A stretch of 64,000 nt of DNA from Tubulanus polymorphus (taxonomy: Eukaryota > Nemertea > Palaeonemertea > Tubulaniformes > Tubulanidae): the NCBI RefSeq assembly GCF_964204645.1, contig NC_134035.1, positions 13,373,951 through 13,437,950 of the forward strand, read 5' to 3'. Below are positions 56,701-64,000 of this stretch, one piece after another (the first letter of the stretch is position 1; each line of letters starts with the position of its first letter). The translations under genes and the position numbers were made by a program. Below the pieces are notes generated by a model, which was not told where the DNA came from, did no database searches, and saw only the letters and a program-made list of their open reading frames with translations.

Positions 56701-58310
56701 TGTGCCTGGTGTAGATTAACAGCAGAAAACAGATAAGTTTAAAACCCCCTATATACAGAACTTAACAGATTAAAAAACGGAATTTCATTTATCAAGAGTT
56801 GAAATCATATACACAATATTTCAAACTCTCACTTGAGATCATTGTCATGATCGGATATTTTCACCAACCACATATTTAAGCCCATATACGATTATAAGCT
56901 TAACACCAACAACGATTAGATAACTAACTAGTAAAATCTTTAAGATTACTAGCTCGCTAGGGATAAATCAACTCTTTTGACCCCCTCAGTGGCCTTCTGC
57001 ATCTGATCATGTCCCTTTGGATACTCCCTCTCCCTTTCTCCCCCTCTGCTCTCCTCTCTCTCGACCTACCTGACTTTGAGACGAGGATGGAGGCAACCCC
57101 TCTCTCTCTCGACCTACCTGACTTTGAGACGAGGATGGAGGCAACCCCTCTCTCTCTCGACCTACCTGACTTTGAGATGAGGATGGAGGCAACCCCTCTC
57201 TCTCTCGACCTACCTGACTTTGAGATGAGGATGGAGGCAACCCCTCTCTCTTTCAACCTACCTGACTTTGAGACGAGGATGGAAACCGTATATGTTCATC
57301 CTGAACCGTACAATCAATAGGTAAAATGTCTCTCAGATCGTCCTGAATGTTTCTGATCATAACGTCTGAATTTCTATATCTCACACGATTTCTTCCCTCC
57401 AGTAATTCTACAAACAAATACAAACCAATATTGTTGTGAAACATCAGGGGCGGATCTAAAGGGGGATGTCAGGGTGTCCGGACCCCCCTCAACTTTGAAG
57501 TGCCCTCAAAAATGTCACTCCAAAATTTTTTTGACCAAGGTTTTCCACCTATAACAATTTTTTCAACGCATGAAATGACCGAAAGCGCCCCCTGAAATTG
57601 TGTGGAAGTATCCAGAGTATGTGGTGCTTCGTAAAATGTGTCCTTTTTTCTCATTGGACACCCCTCCCTCCCATGGAAAAGCCCCTAAACATCGATCAAC
57701 ACACAGGGGCTCGTAATTTAAAATTGGGGGTAAAAAGTAGCAAAACTAGATTCGCCCCCAAACTTCAAAAGTACAAGCACCTATGCATCAACAGATTGTC
57801 GACAGACGACCGTCTGTGTGCGGGGGGCAGAGGATTCAGGGGGTCTACGCAGACCGCCGCCCCCCTCCCTCCCCCACATCTTATTGAGAAGATAACATTT
57901 TCACAACATGGGGCCAGTTGCTCAAAAGTTGGTTAAAGATAACCGGTCATTAAATACCATAGTCACAATGAAATTTCAATTGTCACCGTATAAACTATCC
58001 ACTGGTTAACTCTAACCAACTTTTGAGCAACCGGCCCATGAAAGCAACACATACAGTGGCAAATTATCATCAGTCATTTTGTTCTAGAAGCTAAGACGCT
58101 CAGAAAAAGGGATCTATCTTTTCAAGTTTTGCTCAAGGAATATACATGCTCACATTCACGTACCAATTACGCGTAGGTCTCGTATTTTCGAGGTCCCCTC
58201 GAGATCTCGTTACCTGTTGCCGTTTTCTGAGTCCAGCGAAGGAAATTGTCGATCATATTATCGGGAAGAGTCTTGAAGATCGCTGTGAACTGTTCGCATT
58301 GTTGTAGCAT
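53763..58310 (-). CDS. Class I SAM-dependent methyltransferase (9 exons)
   Basis: Exons in coding order: 58214-58310, 57262-57407, 56510-56651, 56010-56131, 55257-55367, 54786-54831, 54638-54698, 54004-54094, 53763-53906. All are GT-AG and the phases agree; 960 nt, 319 aa plus stop. Residues 1-128 form an N-terminal region ending with YCQLCGSHQVSPLTFISHS, whose CxxC plus His could bind a metal. The Rossmann fold follows: motif I VIDIGSRLG (156-164), an acidic residue at the end of the next strand in GVEIS, SDV (motif III region), DVVIMNNVFEYF (motif IV region) and ALIITLPS. Substrate unknown. I recognise the fold but not the family; it resembles uncharacterised animal methyltransferases. The start is the first ATG that keeps frame (MLQQCEQF). 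Confidence 0.87.
54200..54548 (+). repeat. Dispersed 110-bp repeat, three copies
   Basis: Same family as 7386-7640 in CYB5R, here in tandem inside the intron between methyltransferase exons 7 and 8. Confidence 0.8.
55002..55143. mobile_element. MITE family B copy
   Basis: The ends are ggggccggttccatagtcat and gactacggaaccagcccct, so this subfamily has TTCC in place of TTGC near the tip. Another copy, partly deleted, lies at 55478-55572, with a fragment to 55690. Confidence 0.82.
55210..55266 (-). repeat. 15-bp repeat across methyltransferase exon 5 donor
   Basis: On the minus strand, attgag|gtaagctgt is followed by attgagataagctgt and attgaggtaagcagt. The second copy has lost its donor (gt to at); the third keeps it. 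The period is five codons, so use of the third donor would add ten residues in frame. Confidence 0.85.
57055..57275 (-). repeat. Five-fold repeat of methyltransferase exon 2 end and donor
   Basis: A 48-bp unit contains, on the minus strand, ccatcctcgtctcaaagtca|g then gtaggtcgagagaga. Units start at 57064, 57112, 57160, 57208 and 57256 on the plus strand. The unit nearest the exon reads gtaggttga, placing an in-frame stop right after the authentic donor; the other four lack that stop. Confidence 0.93.
57448..57875. mobile_element. hAT-like terminal fragment
   Basis: caggggcggatctaaagggg at 57448 resembles the ends of hAT-type transposons (CAGNGGCGGATC). The interior is G/C-rich and noncoding, and a matching right end was not found. 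It lies in methyltransferase intron 1. Confidence 0.45.
57911..58038. mobile_element. MITE family C, full copy
   Basis: The ends are gggccagttgctcaaaagtt and aacttttgagcaaccggccc, with inner arms ggttaaagataac / gttaactctaacc. About 128 bp. Confidence 0.88.
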
Positions 58311-58431
58311 CGTTAAACATCAGACTTCAAACTACATTCATTCAACGACGACCTGAGGAGATTGACAATAAATCACACTGTGACACTGTCTGCACTGTGA
58401 CAGTCAACTGGTGGAAAGCTGAACTAAAATA

Positions 58432-58690
58432 TCGTTTTTTAATCCACTTTAAACTGTATAGAAGGATATACAAAAAGTCTGCATTGAAAGGGGTTCCTGA
58501 GAGAAAAGAGACTCCATGATTTGAAAGTTTAACAATATGTCTCCATGCCTACCAACTGAAGTTTGGTACGTAGGCATGGAAACATATCGTTAAACTTTCA
58601 AATCATGGAGTCACTTCTCTTCATTTAACCCCTTTCAGTGAAGTCTTTTTGGATATCCTTCAATACAGTTTCAAATGGATTAAAAAATGA
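58432..58690. mobile_element. Foldback element, about 260 bp
   Basis: Inverted arms share ttttttaatccactttaaac, ggatatacaaaaagtc and gattt-gaaagtttaac against their inverses, with a centre near 58555-58575. It lies just upstream of the methyltransferase start, so it may sit in the promoter or 5' UTR. Confidence 0.82.
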
Positions 58691-58933
58691 TGATTGATTT
58701 AGGTCGACTGCCTGTCCTTTCTGGTCCTATTAAGACCTTTATCAGGTATGTACTACCAAAAATGAGCAAGCTAGGTCACCTGGAATGCTCTCAAGTCAGG
58801 TTGAAATAGACATTAGCCGTTGTTCCTCAAACAACTGTAGGGAATCGTAACAACGACTGAGGTTAAGGACAAGGTATAATATTCAGTTCATCACATTCAC
58901 ACTCACAGACTATTTCTGGGGTCTTTTTTCATA

Positions 58934-59251
58934 ATCGGCGCTATTGCACTTTCGTACCCCCTCCCAAAAATTTTAATTTCTGTATGTTATTAATCGGGGA
59001 GGTCTGTAGAGTCAAAATAAATTACTTTTGACAAAAAAAATAATTTTTTCCAAGCCAACATTGTGATAATTTGCGGCCGATCTCCTCGATTCAAATCGAC
59101 GGGTCGGCCATGTTTCCGCACTAATTACCACCTAAAAACATCTGGATCTCAATAAATTAAATTGAATTGACAAAATTTCGTTTTTGGGTATATAATATTT
59201 ATTCATCAGAACATCTTTGGGAGGGGGGTACGAAAGTGCAATAGCGCCGAT
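58934..59251. mobile_element. MITE with 33-bp TIRs
   Basis: 58934-58966 (atcggcgctattgcactttc, then gtaccccctccca) is the perfect or near-perfect inverse of 59219-59251. The 250-bp interior is AT-rich and noncoding. No clear target-site duplication is visible. Confidence 0.88.
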
Positions 59252-60315
59252 ACGGCGATACATTATATATAACTCCAGAAACTGTGCTCAAGATGGCAGG
59301 TACCTTCTCAAAAACTGAATGGGACAGGCAACCAGTCTAAATTTGAATCGAGTGATACCGAATCCAGTGCTCACTTCACGACGGTACAATAGACAGGTTA
59401 CTGACTCCATTTGAAAAGATGTCCTTTCTATGTCGGCGATACAATATTTGTCATCACACCATTCACAATTAGACCTAAATTCCTTCACTTCAATCAACTA
59501 ACCAATAATATACAGGCCTTGGTCCTTGGTTAGCACTAATAGACGGCACGAAGTCGGTATTCCGGTTGTGGCATGCGAGTAGTAAAGATTGATTTTCTAA
59601 TCGAGCAAATTCGATTACCACGGCGAATATATCAAATATTTAATACTACCATTGAAAATTTTACTTTAGGGGTAAACCTGCTTTCTAAAAAGAGTCGTTT
59701 GCGACAGAACTGTTTTATGCAACGATTGTAGTTAGCGTGGGTTATTAACCGGCGACGCAGTGATCCCTCGCGTGCCAAAGGAAGAATTTGAAGTGAGATT
59801 CGGAATTCTAAATTCTACAAAGAACGATAAAAGGAAGAAGTCCCACAATTCGAATTGTTCGAACTGATTCATTAGAACGACTTCTACGATTAATTAACAC
59901 GGACTAGTGTTTCGATTCGACTTAACTGACATCATTATCCTACCTAGTGGGTGTATACACTGTATGAATCAGTGTCACTTCTTAGAACCCGGGGACCGCT
60001 GGAAGGCAGTTCAGGATCCTCGAGCCAGGTACAGCAGTGGGCTTGAGACCAGGGAACCTCTACGGCTCCATCTTCCAGGAAGGAAAGACAGTCCAGTGTT
60101 TGGTTCGCCACACAAAGTCATTTTTCGTTAATCGATTTCAATACACTTATCCTTCAGGGGCATGTTTAATGATTCCATCATCCATTCAGACGACTGAGGG
60201 ATATAACTATGTCCGAGGGTCGGTTCACTGTACTGTCATGTACCATTAAGCACAATATGTGAAATGGCCGAGTGTAGGAGGAAGCATTAATAGCGAGGCA
60301 GGAGTCAAAACACTG
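59252..60315. other. No recognised gene
   Basis: The open frame at 59288-59497 (minus) and the overlapping frames at 59907-60249 (plus; one reads GLRPGNLYGSIFQEGK) have weak protein-like stretches. No family is recognised and the two plus frames conflict. Confidence 0.3.
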
Positions 60316-60317
60316 GC

Positions 60318-60327
60318 TCTTTCTGGG
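60318..60327 (-). promoter_or_regulatory. Histone downstream element
   Basis: cccagaaaga on the minus strand, about 10 nt past the stem-loop, is the purine-rich element that pairs with U7 snRNA during histone 3' end cleavage. Confidence 0.75.
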
Positions 60328-60337
60328 AGTTTTAGGT

Positions 60338-60353
60338 GGTCCTGACAAGGACC
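60338..60353 (-). terminator. Histone mRNA 3' stem-loop
   Basis: The minus strand reads ggtcct-tgtc-aggacc followed by acc: a 6-bp stem with a 4-nt loop, in the place and form of the SLBP-binding signal. It is 32 nt past the H1 stop. The loop is TGTC instead of the common TTTC. Confidence 0.88.
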
Positions 60354-60385
60354 GATTCAAGAGTTCAAAAGACCGTCGAATTCAT

Positions 60386-60988
60386 TTACTTCTTTGCTGC
60401 AGTTTTCTTAGCGGCGGTTTTCTTCGCTGGAGTCTTTTTCTTGGCCGGTTTGGCTGCTGCCTTCTTGGTCGGAGTTTTGGTTTTCTTGGCAGGCTTGGCC
60501 GCGGCTTTCTTTTTCGGCGAAGCTTTCGTCGCTTTCTTGGCGGTTGTTTTCTTAGCGGCAGGCTTCTTCGCTTTCGTCGGTTTAGCTGCTTTAGGTTTGG
60601 TGACCTTCTTGGCGGCTGGTTTCTTTACGACTTTCTTCGGTTTGGCGGCATCTTTCTCTTCTTTCTTCGCTCCCTGACTCAATCTGAAACGTCCAGAAGC
60701 GCCTTGACCTTTGTTCATGTAACGAACGTAAGTTCCCTTCTCGAGTCCGGATTTCAGTTCTTTACGGATGAAGGCGCCTTGACGTTCGATGTCGACCTTG
60801 TAGTGTCCGGCGATGTGCTTCTTGATGGCGACCAGAGACGATCCGGTTTTGTCTCCCAAGGCGGTGATAGCGGCTTTCACCATAACGTTGAACGAAGGAT
60901 GAGCGGCCGGAGCTTTCGGTTTCGCGGTCTTCTTGGCGACGGCCTTTTTAGCGGGCGAGGCTGGAGCGGCGGCTACGGCGTCAGACAT
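60386..60988 (-). CDS. H1: Linker histone H1
   Basis: A 200-aa intronless gene. Residues 1-29 form an Ala/Lys/Pro-rich tail. Residues 30-105 form the winged-helix globular domain (HPSFNVMVKAAITAL, GSSLVAIKKHI, FIRKELKSGLEKG, then GASGRFRLS). Residues 106-200 form the Lys/Ala/Pro-rich tail ending AAKK, with many AKK and TPKK-like motifs. The protein binds nucleosome dyads and linker DNA and compacts chromatin. It is not visibly linked to core histones here. The stem-loop and purine-rich element downstream mark it as a replication-dependent gene. The start MSDA is typical of the family. The plus-strand Phe/Leu/Ala-rich frame is a shadow. Confidence 0.97.
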   Translation of the reverse strand: MSDAVAAAPASPAKKAVAKKTAKPKAPAAHPSFNVMVKAAITALGDKTGSSLVAIKKHIAGHYKVDIERQGAFIRKELKSGLEKGTYVRYMNKGQGASGRFRLSQGAKKEEKDAAKPKKVVKKPAAKKVTKPKAAKPTKAKKPAAKKTTAKKATKASPKKKAAAKPAKKTKTPTKKAAAKPAKKKTPAKKTAAKKTAAKK

Positions 60989-61088
60989 GGTTGTAGTCGT
61001 TGAGTTGATAATCTCGTAGATCAGAACGCGACGTGTTGAATGAACGGTTTCTACAGTTCGAGTGATGTCCGTTCAGCCGATACGCGCT

Positions 61089-61098
61089 TGTATATGTT
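61089..61098 (-). promoter_or_regulatory. TATA-like box of H1
   Basis: catatacaa on the minus strand, about 100 nt upstream of the H1 start codon. There is no clear CCAAT or H1-specific AAACACA box. Confidence 0.4.
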
Positions 61099-61099
61099 C

Positions 61100-61888
61100 A
61101 ACTATTGCCGACGCGCACGTACCGCTGCTACGCGCAGAGCGCTCGATTCTATTCAGCTGAATTCACCGACGCGGATTTTGTGCTGGATGATTTTAATAAA
61201 CGGTTAATTTCTCGAATTATCACCGCTCAAACCCAAACATAACTAACATATTCTGAAAGCCAAGATCTGACTCTATCAATCTATGTGATCAAATCGATAT
61301 TTCATATTTGTTAACGGTATCGAAATCTCAGTTGTTTGAAGACAATCGCGGAAAATAAAATAAAACTTTGTTCTAAAGCTAAAAATTAATACGTTTCGCA
61401 TCTCGAAATCCATCTAACTATTATTTCAGATGAAAGATAATGTTGTTTTTTATCAACTGACGAAGTTTTGTGAAATTTGGAGCGGTAAAACTGGTGGAAT
61501 TTGACGATTTATTTTGACCCTACCAGAGCAGTTTCGTCAGACGCGGTATGACGCCGCCAACTCGGGTCCTTTTTCTAAATCGACCCCTGGCGCAATCAAA
61601 CAATAATTTACACCTAACAAACATAATAACATGATAACTTTTTATATTTCCGATAATCTTGATATCAATTTTGGTAAATATTTTGATGGGAAGTTGTTTA
61701 ATTTCACATATATCTGAGTTGAAGTGACGGTGATATCGGCAGCGACTGAGACGCGTAGCCTGGCGGTGATCGGCCATTTCTCATCTCAATATTCTTCTCC
61801 ATTGTTTTCTTTTTCGCGAATCAAGAATATCTTAAACAACGAGGTTCTATGAGTCTCGAATTACAATAATTTCAATATCTAGTTTCAT
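61100..61888. other. Region upstream of H1, no recognised gene
   Basis: Presumed H1 promoter region and spacer. The minus frame 61520-61777 is not recognised. Confidence 0.35.
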
Positions 61889-62019
61889 TCATGTTTCGCA
61901 TCTGTACTGAGGAGAAATATACTTCAGATGATGAAAGTGAGGAGAGGCCAGTCGGCGTCCCGGAGACAAAGCGACGATCATCGGTATGATTGATCTAATA
62001 TCCTCGGGTAATTCTTCGT
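61889..62019 (-). CDS. Possible terminal exon of an unknown gene
   Basis: A frame reading EELPEDIRSIIPMIVALS and ending QYRCET before a stop follows a good acceptor (ctgatttctcag). The start phase would be 2. The composition looks coding, but no partner exon or family is identified; it may be chance. Confidence 0.22.
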
Positions 62020-62116
62020 CTGAGAAATCAGGAAAAATATTCCACGAGTAAATAAATAACAATTTACAATATGATAAGACTGAATCATCCACTAATGCCA
62101 TTGAATCATTGAAATT

Positions 62117-62438
62117 CAGTGGCGGATTTAGCCTACCGCACTTGCCGCTAATGCGATAGTCAACATTTTTCCTCTAACAACATTTTATTTATTTCATGGA
62201 TGGATTTGACTTAGCTGATTCCTTGGAAAAAAGTACCCGTATTAAAACAGGATTTTTCTCTTCCAAAACCCAGGAAATGTCATCTCAGCCCTTTAAATTT
62301 TTCAAAATTATCTGGGGGAGGGCCCCCAAACCCCCCGTAGGCACGTCGTGCCTATGACACTCGTATTGCACATCTCGTGCCTTCGGCATTCGGTTGCCGA
62401 AATGCGGTAGTCATATTATGCCTCTGGATCCGCCAATG
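62117..62438. mobile_element. hAT-like nonautonomous element
   Basis: The left end cagtggcggatttag and right end ctggatccgccaatg are inverted. Flanks ttgaaatt and atgaaatt agree at 7 of 8 positions if the right end is placed at cgcca, which fits an 8-bp hAT target duplication. The interior is noncoding. Confidence 0.6.
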
Positions 62439-64000
62439 AAATTGCATAAATAATCATCATTTGATATTCGAAGCTTGGGAGAGTGGCCTTTTCTGGACCT
62501 TTTTAAGGCAAAATATCTATGAAATTTCCGAAAGGTGGAAACTAAAACTAAATTTGTAACGAAAGAAAATGCGGAATTGTGGAACCCCCCAAAAGCTTTC
62601 AAAAAGTCAGTATACAGATTCGCGTAAAATACAAGAAAATAATTCGAAAAAATTTGTATTCTTCTATTCCACAATTAGGGTAGTCTCTGGTGCTGAGCCG
62701 GGAAAACCGCGCTGCATTACAGAAAACGAGATACGAGAATTTTGAAAAAAAATCAACTACTGCGATCCAGTCCAGACATCTTCCATTCATTAATTAGTTC
62801 ATTTAATGCAAGATATTTTTCAAAGTTTTTAACATGAAAAATGAAAAATAAACAAAACAAATAAAAAGAGCCGACACTAGGCGCGGAATTTTGATAATGA
62901 TAGATTTGATAAAATATCTTAATCGGTTCCGACAATTTACTTCGGCGCGGGTGGAAATGAAATAAATAAGTTTGTTTGTTAATTTTTGTTTGTTTGTTTG
63001 TTTATACTGAACGAGAGGTTTCACGGAGTGAGGTCATGAACGAGAGGTCTCACGGAGTGAGGTCAAGACGTATTTAAAGATTATAAAACATAACATATAG
63101 AATATGAAATACATTGAGAATATGAAATAAACAATAATAATTATTTGACTGAGAAAAGAGACGACAATAACTGTGTACAAAATGTATGTATGTTAGGGCT
63201 ACCTGCGAGCAATTTAATTACTTGTAGGGGCTACAAAGGAGAAATACAGAAGCTGTTATACACAGGTGCGTATTCGATTTGCACGTCAGAATCGCCACGG
63301 ACCTCCACCAGAGTTTCCTCTGGCTTCGTCCTGCTCAAGCATAGTTCACCATCTTTCGGGTCAAATATAAATATTGACAAAGGACCGGAATGATGAAAAA
63401 GATGACGATATGTGTTGATTAGCTTCACTTAAGTTTTTAAAAAAATTCCTAATTTCCTAGAGATGTCGCAAAAATACATCAAGATGCTCTTTACGATTTT
63501 TTGAATTGTAGTTAATACACTCGCCCAATAGTGAGTTAGACGCCATCTATCGGAATGTGGTGACAACAAAACTGCAGATCGCAAACGATGGCGGTATTAG
63601 TTACGTATTTTAAAACAGACAACTAAAAACGTTTATATGATTCAAAACTATTGGCAATAATTAATGGTGAATAAAGAGTTTATACAATTTCAGGCAGCGA
63701 TTGAAACAATTTAAATTTGAATTGAAATTGAATCGCCCGCTAATGAAAAAGTCTTGGGATGACAATAATAAGCGCCAGAGATAAAGATGATAAACTTTCA
63801 TTCTTCCGACTACGAAACTATGAGGTTAAAAAGGCAAAAATTGTCAAGTGCTGCCTCTATATACAAAGGTAGCGGTAGATATCAGCACCTAGTGTGCCCG
63901 GCCTTTTCAGCCCTTATGCCTTTTAAGCACTTGCAAAGCAAAACCAAAGTAAGGGGGGGGCAGGAAAAAATAAAATGAAATTTTTTAAGATCATAATAGG
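62439..64000. other. Unassigned sequence
   Basis: A 28-bp direct repeat (gaacgagaggtttcacggag) lies at 63009-63064. The minus frame 63231-63428 (FIFDPKDGELCLSRTKPEE) is protein-like and might be an exon, but the family is unknown and the splice sites are ambiguous. Nothing else is supported. Confidence 0.3.

Noticed and set aside
59907-60249. Two overlapping plus-strand frames (74 and 70 aa)
   Set aside because: Mild protein-like composition, but the frames conflict, no family is recognised and the splice sites are weak.
60336-61003. Plus-strand hydrophobic frames opposite histone H1
   Set aside because: Shadows of the Lys/Ala-rich H1 coding strand.

Overview
The window is eukaryotic nuclear DNA, most probably from a marine invertebrate and, as an inference, a lophotrochozoan. 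It is AT-rich and has small exons in large introns with GT-AG borders. The genes are of animal type, and minisatellites and short inverted-repeat elements are very dense. There are no operons, ribosome binding sites, rRNAs or CRISPR arrays. Splicing four multi-exon and single-exon models by hand, with phase checked at every junction, gives closed reading frames for all of them.

Layout. (1) 1960-8460, plus strand: NADH-cytochrome b5 reductase (CYB5R3-like), 8 exons, 376 codons plus stop, with an unusual N-terminal extension. (2) 8.5-19 kb: intergenic space between two convergent genes. It is dominated by a 5.5-kb composite satellite (about 10.2-15.75 kb) built from eight copies of a 235-bp foldback and more than 20 short units carrying a Pol III B-box-like motif. 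(3) 52179 down to 19550, minus strand: ARHGAP39 (Vilse/CrossGAP; WW-WW-disordered-MyTH4-RhoGAP), 15 coding exons, 1249 aa, spread over 33 kb. Its introns hold some twenty tandem arrays. One intron is a U12-type AT-AC intron. (4) 58310 down to 53763, minus strand: a class I SAM-dependent methyltransferase of unassigned family, 9 exons, 319 aa. (5) 60988 down to 60386, minus strand: intronless, replication-dependent linker histone H1 with its 3' stem-loop and purine-rich downstream element. (6) 61-64 kb: a hAT-like remnant and a few exon-like open frames that I cannot assign.

The most interesting pattern is that in four of the roughly thirty introns the tandem duplication unit straddles the exon end and the 5' splice site. 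Each array therefore presents 2-9 consecutive copies of the authentic donor. This occurs in CYB5R (76-bp unit, 3 copies), ARHGAP39 (about 61-bp unit, 9 copies) and twice in the methyltransferase gene (48-bp unit, 5 copies; 15-bp unit, about 3 copies). Other notable signals are the composite satellite with inverted CTCF-like cores and B-box-like motifs between convergent genes, a dispersed 20-bp minisatellite family that appears to grow from the terminal inverted repeat of a MITE, and the U12 intron in ARHGAP39.

The genes do not form a pathway. They are independent neighbours: an ER/mitochondrial redox enzyme, a Rho GTPase regulator, a methyltransferase and a chromatin protein.
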